The notes beneath the pieces were generated by a model, which was not told where the DNA came from, did no database searches, and saw only the letters and a program-made list of their open reading frames with translations. Positions 37,555-46,491 of a stretch of DNA of 64,000 bases are shown here, in pieces. Source of the DNA: Calothrix sp. PCC 7103 (lineage in GTDB: Bacteria > Cyanobacteriota > Cyanobacteriia > Cyanobacteriales > Nostocaceae); NCBI RefSeq assembly GCF_000331305.1, contig NZ_KB217483.1:914504-978503 (forward strand), read 5' to 3'. The stretch's first letter is position 1. Each line of letters begins with the position of its first letter. Position numbers and translations under genes: made by a program.

Positions 37555-38175
37555 TTACATGGCGCCTGGGGTAAGAAATTTGGATTGGAGGATAATTTTT
37601 TTCTTGATACGGGTAATTACACCTTCATTTTGTAGTTTAGTTAATGTACGCGATAATACTTCAGGAGTAATTCCAATATCGACAGCGATGTCTTTGAGCG
37701 GATGATCTAAATCTATAATTTTTTGATTAGGAGGAGTAATAACATGCAAGTAATGTAATACACGGTCGCGTGCGGAGCGCATTCCCCGCAGTTCTAATAA
37801 CAACTTAGTGTGGTGCAAGCGCCGTACTAACTGTTCTGTAAAAGCTTTCGATAAGTTAATATCCTGATCTAATGCTTGTAAAAATAGCTGCTTGGAAATA
37901 GAAATAATTTTTGTTGGTAGTTCAGCAACTGCCGTACAAACATAAACATCGTTAAACAGTGATACTTCTGAAAAATACTCCCCAGGTCTGACTAAGTAAT
38001 GGTTAATAATTTTACCTGTATTGGTATAATTAACAAGCTTAATGCATCCATAATCAATAACAAAAATGGCTTGTGCAAGCTCATTTTCATTAAAAAGAAT
38101 TTCTCCGACTGCTAAACTTTGATAACTAACTGCAGTTTGTAAGCTTGCGGATATCTGATTGATTTTAAACTTCAT
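37555..38175 (-). CDS. Crp/Fnr-family transcription regulator
   Basis: 206 residues: a cyclic-nucleotide-binding-fold sensor domain (about 15-115), dimer helix RGMRSARDRVLHYL, and a winged-helix domain whose recognition helix reads TPEVLSRTLTKL. The E-x-x-S-R pattern is the one FNR uses to read TTGAT half-sites. The N-terminal cysteines of true FNR (4Fe-4S) are missing, so oxygen sensing by a cluster is unlikely. It is a clear paralogue of the regulator at 45839. It follows the DUF2721 gene by 35 bases on the same strand. Confidence 0.88.
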   Translation of the reverse strand: MKFKINQISASLQTAVSYQSLAVGEILFNENELAQAIFVIDYGCIKLVNYTNTGKIINHYLVRPGEYFSEVSLFNDVYVCTAVAELPTKIISISKQLFLQALDQDINLSKAFTEQLVRRLHHTKLLLELRGMRSARDRVLHYLHVITPPNQKIIDLDHPLKDIAVDIGITPEVLSRTLTKLQNEGVITRIKKKIILQSKFLTPGAM

Positions 38176-38210
38176 AAATGCATATTGAAATTATCTTAAT
38201 TAAAATTATT

Positions 38211-38774
38211 TTAAGGATGAGAAAGAGACTTGAAATTAAATAATCGATCTCGACTATTTCCTCGTCTTGGATTGCACGAATGACAGCTTTTTTGTAGCTC
38301 AATTTGGATAAATTCATGAGCCGCGCGCATTTCATAACAGGTTAGAAATAGGCTCCAGCAGAGAATACCTACTCCCAATATGAAAATAAATAACACCAAG
38401 TAGGAAACCCATTCGATTGAAGTTGACCCGGCAACAGCAATTGCCAGCATATCAACTACAAAGATGAGAATAGATAAATAAATATAAATCAGCACATCAT
38501 GCAGGATATGATGATGAACAAATAACCTAGAAATTAAATGTTCTACATGGTAAAATTGTTCTGTATTGATATTACCATTACTTGCATTGATACTCTTCAA
38601 ATTTAGCCATTCCTGGTTTAAAGAGCGTAGTAAGTCCTCAATGGCTTTGTAGCGGAGTATTAACCCGTTAAGCAAAATCGCGCAGGCGGAAATCAAAACC
38701 GCAGGAACAATTATTGTTCCAATTGCTTTGGTCGCCGCTTCAGTTGAAAGCATCATTATCATCTGACCATACAT
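38211..38774 (-). CDS. DUF2721 membrane protein
   Basis: 187 residues. It begins with a helix of IIVPAVLISACAILLNGLILRYKAI type, the DUF2721 signature, with two more hydrophobic helices at about 90-145 (HHILHDVLIYIYLSILIFVVDM and VSYLVLFIFILGVGILCW). The C-terminus is basic with CHSCNPRRG. Function is unknown; the family is frequent in cyanobacteria. It lies between the cellulose synthase-like gene and the Crp/Fnr-like gene, all on one strand. Confidence 0.8.
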   Translation of the reverse strand: MYGQMIMMLSTEAATKAIGTIIVPAVLISACAILLNGLILRYKAIEDLLRSLNQEWLNLKSINASNGNINTEQFYHVEHLISRLFVHHHILHDVLIYIYLSILIFVVDMLAIAVAGSTSIEWVSYLVLFIFILGVGILCWSLFLTCYEMRAAHEFIQIELQKSCHSCNPRRGNSRDRLFNFKSLSHP

Positions 38775-38846
38775 AAAACTATCCGTGCTAAAATATTACA
38801 AATATATAATACATATACTTTGACTAAATCAGAGCTTCTTAAAAGA

Positions 38847-41114
38847 TTAAACTTTGTTAACTCTCACCACACTCACATCCAAGTTTCTCTCAAAAATTAT
38901 CCTTGGTCTAGATAAAATTTTGAATAATAACAAAAGTGAATTAAACTCATTTGGCGTACAGTAACGTTTCCATTGCCCTGGACGACAAAATAGCATTTCT
39001 ACCAAGCTGCGGTGTTGCTCTAAAGTCGTTGATTCAAACTGTATTCTAATAATTGGAAATTCATTTTTAAGTCCACTGTTAATAATTGTTCCCTCTAATT
39101 TTAAATCTGACTCAGGAATTTCTAAGTTAACTTGCTGATTTACAATTAAATTCATTGGAGGTTTTTGAGTAAGAGCGATTTCCACCCCAATTTCCGATAT
39201 TATTGTCGTTACCCCCCACACCTGCTTTTCATCTAAATTTAAACAAACCACTCGTCGTAAATCAAACCATTCATAAGTATCTGATTTAGGAGCATCAATT
39301 AAAATCAACAAAGAAATGCCAAGCAGTATCAAGTTATAAGCGCTCCAAATCCAGCCCAAACCAAAACCTTCAAGATGTTGCACAAGTTCAGAATTACTTG
39401 CTTCCATCGATAATTTCATCAGATACATTCCTAAGTTTCGCCAAAAACTGACAGCAGTGGCAATAAATAAAACAATTAAGGGTAAAGCTAAACCCCAATT
39501 AAAATAATACTTATCACTTATCGTACCTTTTGGGGTAACTTTAAATCCTTTTGAAAATGGACGTAACATTACTTGAATCACAGTTAGCGCTAGAGGAAAA
39601 GCAAGTACTAAACTGTAAATTTCTGATAGTATAGCAGAACGCGAACGAGAATTTAACCAAGAAAAAACAGTGATATTAGCACCAAAATAAGGCAAAAAAT
39701 AATATAATGTTTCGGCTTGAGTCGCGCGAATAGGAATAACGTTTACAAATGAATAAGCTAATGGCATCATCAAAAATCCAATCCGGGAAATACTAGTAAA
39801 CCAATGTAGTAAACCCTCTAAGTGAGCAAGTCTTTGTATTGGTCGCAATCCACGAATTGTTAAGGGATTAGATTGAATAAAAAAAGCTTGAAGCGTACCT
39901 TGTGCCCAACGCAATCTTTGAGTTGCATGGGCTGAAATATTCTCAGCAGCTAAACCTGCGCTTAATTTTTCGTCTAGATAAATTAATTTATAACCTTTAG
40001 CGGAAAGGCGAATTCCTGTAAAGTAATCCTCACTCAAAGATTCAGTAACAAAACCTCCTGTTTCTTCTAATGCACTGCGACGCACGACAAAAGAAGTTCC
40101 AGCACAAACGACACTACCCACTCCATCTTTAATCGGTTGAATTTGACGATAAAAAACTTCTTCTTCTGGGGTAACAATGTTTTCTAAACCTAAATTGCGA
40201 GCGATTGGGTCTGCATTATAAAAGCTTTGAGGTGTTTGTACAAGAGCAACTTTTTTATCTTGAAAGAAGCCAATAGTCCGGGTTAAAAAGTTTTTGGTAG
40301 GAATGAAATCAGCATCAAATATTACTATAAACTCTCCCTTGATTCGAGTTAAAGCATGATTTAAATTACCCGCCTTCGCATGAATATTATTAGACCGCGT
40401 TAAATAATTACACCCTAATTCTTCTGCTAATACTTTCATTTCTCGGCGCCGAGTATCATCCAGCAGATATATATTTTTGTTGATATAATCCAAAGCTTGG
40501 CAACCAATTATTGTTCGGCGTAGAATAAATATAGGCTCATTGTAAGTTGGTATCAAAATATCAACTTCAGGAGTAAAATTATTATTAATAGCAGCTAATA
40601 AATTTTCCGAAGCTTCTCGGCGACGGTCTTTAACGTTTAACATTAAAAACAGTTGGATAGTGCTACTGAGCAAAATTATCATTTCTAGGAAAAATAATCC
40701 TAGACTAAAAACGCCATTTAAAGGGGTTGCAACATTTAGAGTGGTAAAAACTCGCCATGCTAAATAGCGTCCAGTTAAAAAAATCAGCATTCCTATTACC
40801 AACCATCGTGACCAAACACGAGGTTGAGGAGAAATTTTGATAACTACTAGTAATGCTATAAAAACTGCCACAGTCGGTACTAGTAAATATTTTACTGTTA
40901 CCATTGGTACTGCTAACCACATTGGTCGTTTTTGCTCAAAAGCATTTATTTGGGAGAAAATTCTATTAATTGTACCTTCACCACTGAACCATGCTAAAAC
41001 GATGATGGCAGACAAGGCAACAATGGCTAATATAACTAATGTTGCTGTACGGAATTTAAATAAATGCTTACTCTCAATATGATGAGAGTCTTTTGTGTCA
41101 TGTGGAATTCTCAT
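38847..41114 (-). CDS. BcsA-type cellulose synthase catalytic subunit (GT2 + PilZ)
   Basis: 755 residues. Four N-terminal membrane helices, then the GT2 core with VDILIPTYNEP, DDTRRREM, FDADFIP, TESLSEDYFTG and QRLRWAQGTLQAF (the D, DxD, TED-like and QxxRW motifs), then further membrane helices. A C-terminal PilZ-like domain is at about 620-720. Such proteins polymerise beta-1,4-glucan and extrude it through their own channel, usually with c-di-GMP control via PilZ. The PilZ RxxxR motif is not clearly preserved (FDLRRVVC is the nearest), so c-di-GMP binding is uncertain. No BcsB is adjacent. The gene is 23 bases downstream of the sigma factor. Confidence 0.88.
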   Translation of the reverse strand: MRIPHDTKDSHHIESKHLFKFRTATLVILAIVALSAIIVLAWFSGEGTINRIFSQINAFEQKRPMWLAVPMVTVKYLLVPTVAVFIALLVVIKISPQPRVWSRWLVIGMLIFLTGRYLAWRVFTTLNVATPLNGVFSLGLFFLEMIILLSSTIQLFLMLNVKDRRREASENLLAAINNNFTPEVDILIPTYNEPIFILRRTIIGCQALDYINKNIYLLDDTRRREMKVLAEELGCNYLTRSNNIHAKAGNLNHALTRIKGEFIVIFDADFIPTKNFLTRTIGFFQDKKVALVQTPQSFYNADPIARNLGLENIVTPEEEVFYRQIQPIKDGVGSVVCAGTSFVVRRSALEETGGFVTESLSEDYFTGIRLSAKGYKLIYLDEKLSAGLAAENISAHATQRLRWAQGTLQAFFIQSNPLTIRGLRPIQRLAHLEGLLHWFTSISRIGFLMMPLAYSFVNVIPIRATQAETLYYFLPYFGANITVFSWLNSRSRSAILSEIYSLVLAFPLALTVIQVMLRPFSKGFKVTPKGTISDKYYFNWGLALPLIVLFIATAVSFWRNLGMYLMKLSMEASNSELVQHLEGFGLGWIWSAYNLILLGISLLILIDAPKSDTYEWFDLRRVVCLNLDEKQVWGVTTIISEIGVEIALTQKPPMNLIVNQQVNLEIPESDLKLEGTIINSGLKNEFPIIRIQFESTTLEQHRSLVEMLFCRPGQWKRYCTPNEFNSLLLLFKILSRPRIIFERNLDVSVVRVNKV

Positions 41115-41137
41115 TTTATCTCATCTAAGAATAATTA

Positions 41138-42136
41138 TTAGCTAGCCATATAACCGCGTACTTTATCTTGATACCTTCGCAACGTACTAAGAGCTTGGTT
41201 TTCTAGCTGTCGCACTCGTTCACGGCTAATTCCTATACGTAGACTAATCTGTGATAAAGATAGTTCTTTCTCATCAACTAAGCCAAAGCGTAAAGTCAAA
41301 ACTTCCCGCTGTAGAGGAGTTAGCTTTAATAATAATTTATCAATATCTTGGTATAAAAATTCCTGCTCTGCATCTAATTTCTTATCAAGTCCTTCATCTT
41401 TTAATGTATCTTGTAATACAATATCTTTGTCTGAGCTAATCCGTATATCTAAAGATAACGGTTGACGAGCTAATAGCAGGAAATCTCGAATTTGTTGAGG
41501 TTCTAAAGATAATGCTTGAGCGATTTCTACTACATTTGGTGTGCGGCTTAGTTTTTGCGACAATTCCCGCTGAACGCGCTTAATTTTATTTAATTTCTCT
41601 GTGATGTGAACGGGTAAACGAATAATGCGTCCTTGTTGAGAAATCGCTCTTGTGATAGCTTGACGAATCCACCAATAAGCATAGGTAGAAAATTTATAAC
41701 CAAGAGTCGGGTCAAATTTTTCTACCCCCCGTTCTAATCCTAACGTTCCTTCTTGAATTAAATCTAAAAATTCTACATTCCGTTTTAGGTATTTCTTCGC
41801 AATAGAAACTACTAATCGTAAATTAGCTCGAATCATTGCCTGCTTGGCAATATGTCCTTGACCTAGCTGTTCTAAAAGTGTTTCTTGACTCAACTGCATT
41901 TTATTAGCCCATTCTGAAGTTGTAGGCTCATGCTTTAATTCAAATTCTAATTTTTCCTTAGCTTCGAGCAAAACCATCATCTTCTGAACTTGTTTCGCAT
42001 AAAAAACTTCTTGCTCAATAGTCAATAATGGGATACTTCCAATCTCACGAAGATAAATTTTAACCGTATCGTTTGAAGATTGGTATTTTTCGTTTTGATT
42101 GCTGGCTATATTAGTTGTGATATTTGAGTTACTCAT
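41138..42136 (-). CDS. group 2 RNA polymerase sigma factor (RpoD/SigA family)
   Basis: 332 residues. Region 1.2 is VKIYLREIGSIPLLTIEQE, region 2 has FLDLIQEGTLGLERGVEKFD and FSTYAYWWIRQAITRAI, region 3 follows, and region 4 has SLSQISLRIGISRERVRQLE. The short N-terminus and high conservation mark it as a non-essential group 2 factor of the SigB/SigD/SigE kind used in stress, carbon and nitrogen responses. Its only close downstream partner is the cellulose synthase-like gene. Co-transcription would tie sigma level to polysaccharide output. Confidence 0.92.
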   Translation of the reverse strand: MSNSNITTNIASNQNEKYQSSNDTVKIYLREIGSIPLLTIEQEVFYAKQVQKMMVLLEAKEKLEFELKHEPTTSEWANKMQLSQETLLEQLGQGHIAKQAMIRANLRLVVSIAKKYLKRNVEFLDLIQEGTLGLERGVEKFDPTLGYKFSTYAYWWIRQAITRAISQQGRIIRLPVHITEKLNKIKRVQRELSQKLSRTPNVVEIAQALSLEPQQIRDFLLLARQPLSLDIRISSDKDIVLQDTLKDEGLDKKLDAEQEFLYQDIDKLLLKLTPLQREVLTLRFGLVDEKELSLSQISLRIGISRERVRQLENQALSTLRRYQDKVRGYMAS

Positions 42137-42236
42137 GTTTTAATTAAGGCTCCTAATCCAATTATTATCAGCTTCTTAACTGAGAATTTGCTTAGAATAC
42201 ACTAAGTTTTAAGTGAAAAAACAAATATTTTTTCTT

Positions 42237-42319
42237 AGAAACCGGGTTTCTTTGTCGATAACCTATCACAAAAACGACGATTTGTCTGCGACAATGAATG
42301 CGTAGAAACCCGGTTTCTT
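42237..42319. repeat. inverted pair of AGAAACCGGGTTTCTTT repeats
   Basis: AGAAACCGGGTTTC begins at 42237, and GTAGAAACCCGGTTTCTT, its inverse, is at 42302. They are about 45 bases apart, in the region upstream of the sigma factor gene. Same family as the two copies before the CCA enzyme. Confidence 0.8.
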
Positions 42320-42368
42320 GGCGTAAGTTATAATAATATAATTTTTGTATTAAAAAATAGGCAATATT

Positions 42369-42869
42369 TTATTGGCATTCTGTAGCGTCTAAGTTATAAC
42401 CAGCACTCAGCAGAGTATTTTTTACTTGTTCTTGCTGTTGAACTGTACCTAAAAACAGAAGCGCGTGTTTTCCAGCTTGTATGGCTTGTTCACAAAATAC
42501 GGCTTTGTGATGAGCAAACTTTAATTTTCCCACCATTGCCCCAGCGATTCCTCCTGCTGCAAGACCGCCAACTTCGCCAGCTATTAAACCAGCTATTGGG
42601 CCTGCCATAAAAACGGCGCCGAGTCCGGGTATTGATAAAACACTAGTTCCGACCAACAAACCAAGCAGTCCACCAAAAACTGCTCCTACTTGTCCAACAT
42701 GTGAGGCGCCCGCCATAGCTGTTTGCTGCCAGCTAACAAAATCGGGACTGCGTTGTTCTTTTCCTACAATTGAAAATTGGCTCAGTGGAAAGCCAGCTTT
42801 GTATAGTTCTCCTACAGCTTTATCTAACTGAGTGTGGGTGTCAAAAAATCCAATTAGTACGTGTTTCAT
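42369..42869 (-). CDS. glycine-zipper general stress-type membrane protein
   Basis: 166 residues. An N-terminal ferredoxin-like segment (MKHVLIGFFDTHTQLDKAVGEL, as in YflT/GS-17M stress proteins) is followed by a long Gly/Ala-rich hydrophobic stretch with G-x3-G repeats (about 55-120), then a C-terminal soluble part ending in LSAGYNLDATECQ. The layout is that of bacterial general stress proteins that insert in the membrane. A stress role matches the neighbouring sigma factor, but the biochemical function is unknown. Confidence 0.72.
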   Translation of the reverse strand: MKHVLIGFFDTHTQLDKAVGELYKAGFPLSQFSIVGKEQRSPDFVSWQQTAMAGASHVGQVGAVFGGLLGLLVGTSVLSIPGLGAVFMAGPIAGLIAGEVGGLAAGGIAGAMVGKLKFAHHKAVFCEQAIQAGKHALLFLGTVQQQEQVKNTLLSAGYNLDATECQ

Positions 42870-43003
42870 ATTTTTATCTACTTTCGCTTTCTTTGTAGAG
42901 TTTCTAGAATCCTGAATAAAGTATTTGTGGCATCACCGACTTTATAAATTAAGAATAAAATTTACTTAAAAAGGCCAATTTAAATGAGAGACAAAAGTTA
43001 AAT

Positions 43004-44323
43004 TCAAAGGGCTAAAACAACCCTAGAAGTACGAGGCTTGGAAATACATATTAAGACAGAGCCAGGTTCAATATCTGCTGTTGGCACCTGCTGATAAGTG
43101 ACTTCTCCCTCTAGGATTTTGCACATGCAAGTGCCGCAAATACCCGAACGGCAACTAAAAGGTGGGTAAATATCATTTGCTTCTGCAAATTCCAGCAAAG
43201 TGCCATCATTCATAGTCCAGATCAGTTTGCGATTGGATTCGGTGAATACAATTTGCGCTTCGGTAATACCCTTATCAGTTGCAATTTGAGGTTCAATAGA
43301 ATTACTTGCTTGGCGCTCGAAGGATTCATAAAAAACCTGGTTATCGGGAACTCCCCACATTTTCAATCCAGACTGTAGAGATTGCATGAAAGATGGTGAA
43401 CCGCAAAGGAAAAATTCTGCCTCTTTACCCACCAATTGCTTGATTTTTTGGCTATCTACATAACCTTCGCTGTGGTAAAATCCATTATCTTCTGGTCGAG
43501 GACGACTGTAAGTAAAGTGTACATGTAGGTTAGGATGCTTTTGAGCCAAAGCTAATATATCATCTCGAAAGGCATGGGATAGTCCATTTCTGGTTCCATG
43601 TACAAACCAGATAGGGCGATTAGGATTGAGATAACAGCAGGCGATTGCCATACTAATCATGGGTGTAATCCCTACCCCATTGCTGATTAACACAGCAGGG
43701 AGAGACTTATGGACATCAATCACAAATTTACCGCTGGGTGGTCTAACAGCAATTACTGAACCTTCACCAATATTAGCGTGAAGATAGTTAGAAGCAATCC
43801 CTGGCATCACGTTTAGTTCTGGCGGTGCGGGTTCTCGTTTGATTGATAGACGATAATATGCGACAGGAATGGGATAGTCAGACAGCGAGTAAGTACGAAT
43901 AACAGGCTTGCTCTGTCCTGGAATATCGAGTTTTAGCGTCAGAAATTGACCTGCTTCAAACTGTGGCAATTGTCCTCCATCTTGAGGTTGTAAATAGAAG
44001 GAGGTGATTTCTTCGCTCTCTTTTACCTTATGAACAACGGTGAAATTTCGCCAACCTTTCCAGTATGCTTCCCCAGTTGGCTGTGAGTCTATTTTTATTG
44101 GTTCATTATCAACACCAGACTGGCTTTCTCGCTTCTGAATTAGCCCAATTGACGCTCCCCCAACTAACCCTAAAAGAGAAGCTGACACCCCCCAATGATT
44201 TGCCGCTCGTTCTTTAGGACTTAGTAGACCAATCATTACACCGCTTAAAAACGTAGCAATAGCAAAACCTGCCCCTGCACATTCTGCACTCTTCAAAAAA
44301 AGATTATTTGCTGTTGTCCTCAT
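43004..44323 (-). CDS. membrane-anchored FNR-type flavoprotein with C-terminal 2Fe-2S domain
   Basis: 439 residues. An N-terminal hydrophobic anchor (about 15-70), then an FAD domain (IRTYSLSDYPIP, SNYLHANIGEGS), then an NAD(P) domain (LISNGVGITPMISM, HGTRNGLSHAFRDDI, FFLCGSPSFMQ). Last comes a plant-type ferredoxin domain with CRSGICGTCMCKILEGEV and the last Cys in VLICISKP, so all four cluster cysteines are present. This is the Hmp/phenol hydroxylase reductase design, passing electrons from NAD(P)H to a one-electron acceptor. The DUF4079 membrane protein 45 bases upstream on the same strand is the likely redox partner. Confidence 0.87.
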   Translation of the reverse strand: MRTTANNLFLKSAECAGAGFAIATFLSGVMIGLLSPKERAANHWGVSASLLGLVGGASIGLIQKRESQSGVDNEPIKIDSQPTGEAYWKGWRNFTVVHKVKESEEITSFYLQPQDGGQLPQFEAGQFLTLKLDIPGQSKPVIRTYSLSDYPIPVAYYRLSIKREPAPPELNVMPGIASNYLHANIGEGSVIAVRPPSGKFVIDVHKSLPAVLISNGVGITPMISMAIACCYLNPNRPIWFVHGTRNGLSHAFRDDILALAQKHPNLHVHFTYSRPRPEDNGFYHSEGYVDSQKIKQLVGKEAEFFLCGSPSFMQSLQSGLKMWGVPDNQVFYESFERQASNSIEPQIATDKGITEAQIVFTESNRKLIWTMNDGTLLEFAEANDIYPPFSCRSGICGTCMCKILEGEVTYQQVPTADIEPGSVLICISKPRTSRVVLAL

Positions 44324-44368
44324 AATTTAATCTCCTTTAAAAATTTTACTCAACCAGGAGCGAGTGCT

Positions 44369-45073
44369 TTACTTTGGACAAACTTTATGTGTAAAGTCGC
44401 ATTTGCCAATAAAAGTCTCCTGCCAACTTAGAGGAATTTCTAGTAAATCTCTGGCGCCAAGAAATGCCTGGGCAATAAACAATGCTAAGGCTATTGTATT
44501 GAGTATGATATGAACATTGCGCCAGCGATTCTTTCGATCCTGGTAGATATCCGGCACAATTGCTACAGAGAAAATCATAAGCATTGTCAGTATTATGCCG
44601 TAATAGTAGTGGGAAATATACCACTCGTCCGTGCGGCGAAACACTTCTGGCTGACTGCCTAAGAGTATCACGCCCATTCCCGTAAGGGTGGCAAATATAC
44701 CCCGCCACAGCTTTGCCTTTGCTTGGTAAAGCAGAATCAAAGAAACTATTGTCGCTAGAAACATAAACGATAAGAGAATGTATCGTAGTGGTTCCTTACT
44801 AAATCCCCCTTTCAACACCATTGTCGAAAAGATAGAATTACCAAGCCCTACCAGGGATAGCCCAACTACAACCGAACTAAACCAACGTCCTAAGCGCAAA
44901 TGCTCACTCCCTGAGCTTGCAGGGATTGTGTTCCGTTCTCCACTTGCAATTTTCAGGCGCCGAATCCGAGTCTGCCAAGCCAGTCGCACGATTAATCCTA
45001 GCATTGGAAAACCTATGACAATGGCAAGTGCTGGATGCAAAAGGACATAATAATCTTCGAGGTTAAGAGCCAT
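44369..45073 (-). CDS. DUF4079 multi-helix membrane protein
   Basis: 234 residues with about six membrane helices. His in LLHPALAI, the HYYYGIIL segment and HIILNTIALALF are placed in helices, as in b-type cytochromes. DUF4079 is a cyanobacterial/plant family related in layout to cytochrome b561-like proteins. Heme binding is inference from these His. It is the first gene of a pair with the 2Fe-2S flavoprotein reductase, so the two may form an electron path across the membrane. Two ACCTCACACTT direct repeats lie just upstream of the start. Confidence 0.78.
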   Translation of the reverse strand: MALNLEDYYVLLHPALAIVIGFPMLGLIVRLAWQTRIRRLKIASGERNTIPASSGSEHLRLGRWFSSVVVGLSLVGLGNSIFSTMVLKGGFSKEPLRYILLSFMFLATIVSLILLYQAKAKLWRGIFATLTGMGVILLGSQPEVFRRTDEWYISHYYYGIILTMLMIFSVAIVPDIYQDRKNRWRNVHIILNTIALALFIAQAFLGARDLLEIPLSWQETFIGKCDFTHKVCPK

Positions 45074-45169
45074 AAGTTACCTCACACTTACCTCACACTT
45101 ACTTTGAAAATTCAACAGAACTAATTACTAGGGGGATTGTTGCTTCATACGCTCCCCCCGACTTTCGGT

Positions 45170-45547
45170 CTACTTTACTTCGTTAGCAGGGAAATTGGCA
45201 ATTTTACCTTTTTTCATTGCCACAACTACGTCATAAGTCGAACAGTAGGAAAATGTCATGTCATTAGCCTTATTGTAAAGATTTACAACCATACCTGCCC
45301 CACCAGGTTGCACACCGAGTGGTTCTAAATCTCCAAAGAAGAAGCGACGCAAGGCATCTCCACTGCCAAACTGACCCTTTCCTTTAGCAAGTAAGTCTAT
45401 TTTTTGCGAGATGCTCAACCCAGTTACATCCTTCATCGACTGGGCCTGAACTTGTCCACTATAAGGATTAATTATCTGATTTGGTAGTCCAGAAACGGTA
45501 GCTACACAGCCTAAAGCGAGAGCAGTAATAATAGTAAATTTTTTCAC
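45170..45547 (-). CDS. small exported protein, paralogue of lipoprotein at 36256-36651
   Basis: 125 residues. A signal peptide at about 1-18 is followed by a linker and the same domain as the 36.3-kb lipoprotein: KGQFGSGDALRRFFFGDLEP, GVQPGGAGMVVNLYNKANDM, FSYCSTYDVVVAMKKGKI. It has no lipobox, so it should be soluble in the periplasm rather than lipid-anchored. It sits 96 bases from the DUF4079 gene on the same strand and is divergent from the second Crp/Fnr-like regulator, mirroring the 36-38 kb arrangement. Confidence 0.72.
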   Translation of the reverse strand: MKKFTIITALALGCVATVSGLPNQIINPYSGQVQAQSMKDVTGLSISQKIDLLAKGKGQFGSGDALRRFFFGDLEPLGVQPGGAGMVVNLYNKANDMTFSYCSTYDVVVAMKKGKIANFPANEVK

Positions 45548-45838
45548 AGTTCAACTCCTCAATTACAACAATGGAAGATCTAGATACTTATTGCTAAGAA
45601 CTTCGTTAGTTAGTAATGAGTTTAGGGTTGAACGCTGTTGAGAGTAACATTCCTGGAAGATAGTCTTTATACTAACCGAGAGAAATGATAATCACCTTTC
45701 TTTACAGGTAGTTTCTGAACTAGACTTGAGATCAGGTAATAAAGCAACAAAAATCTACAAGGTTTTAGGCGCCAGTTTTGCTCGAAGGCGCTAATGGTGT
45801 ATTACATATATTAAAACAAGGTTGAATCAACAGAACTG

Positions 45839-46453
45839 ATGCTAAAACGTTTCACAATTGACAACATACCAAAAGAACTCTGGATCAAGATAGACCGACG
45901 GAAACTAGTAGCCTCAGAAATTTTCTTTCAGGAGGGAGACCCAGCGCACGCTATATATTATTTGGAATCTGGGCAAATTCGTTTGCTTAACTATACCCTA
46001 TCTGGGCACGCAGCTGACCACTACACAGTAATGGCAGGAGAATTTTTTGGTGAAGTTTTGGTTGCGAGCGACCAGTGTCTTTGTACTTGTATTGCTGAGG
46101 AAGCGTCACAGGTGCTAATCATCCCCAAGCAACCTTTTTTGGATGCTCTTCGACAGTATCCCGATTTGGCACTTGCCTTCCTTGGAGAAGTGGCTTATCG
46201 TTTGCATATGACCAAAATTATCATGCGTTTACGAGGAATTCGCTCGGCCCGCGACCGCGTACTCAGCTACCTTCAAATAGTTGCCAAACCAAAGACGAAT
46301 ATAGTTGTTCTCGACCGCTTGCTCAAAGAGATAGCTCGCGACCTGGATTTAACCCCAGAAAGTTTATCTCGTGCTTTAACGCAATTAGAGTCAGAAAAAA
46401 CTATCAGCCGTGTAACGGGGCGGATTATCCTTAATCCTGAAATCAATGGCTAA
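45839..46453 (+). CDS. Crp/Fnr-family transcription regulator, second copy
   Basis: 204 residues with a cNMP-type beta-roll (GDPAHAIYYLESGQIRLLNY), dimer helix RGIRSARDRVLSYLQIV and recognition helix TPESLSRALTQL. The E-x-x-S-R pattern predicts recognition of TTGAT half-sites. A CLCTC cluster (three Cys in five residues) at about residues 80-84 is unusual and absent from the other paralogue, which has a single Cys here. A redox-sensing role is possible but speculative. A GTTGAATCAAC palindrome lies about 14 bases before the start and could be an autoregulatory site. It begins the GGCGCC-free block. Confidence 0.88.
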   Translation: MLKRFTIDNIPKELWIKIDRRKLVASEIFFQEGDPAHAIYYLESGQIRLLNYTLSGHAADHYTVMAGEFFGEVLVASDQCLCTCIAEEASQVLIIPKQPFLDALRQYPDLALAFLGEVAYRLHMTKIIMRLRGIRSARDRVLSYLQIVAKPKTNIVVLDRLLKEIARDLDLTPESLSRALTQLESEKTISRVTGRIILNPEING

Positions 46454-46491
46454 ATATGTAATGTAAATATTTTTGTCAAAATTAACCAAAA

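Noticed and set aside
45681..45699. AGAAATGATAATCACCTTT as a third Fur box before the second Crp/Fnr gene
   Set aside because: Only about 12 of 19 positions match and the right half fails, much weaker than the sites at 58057 and 63100.
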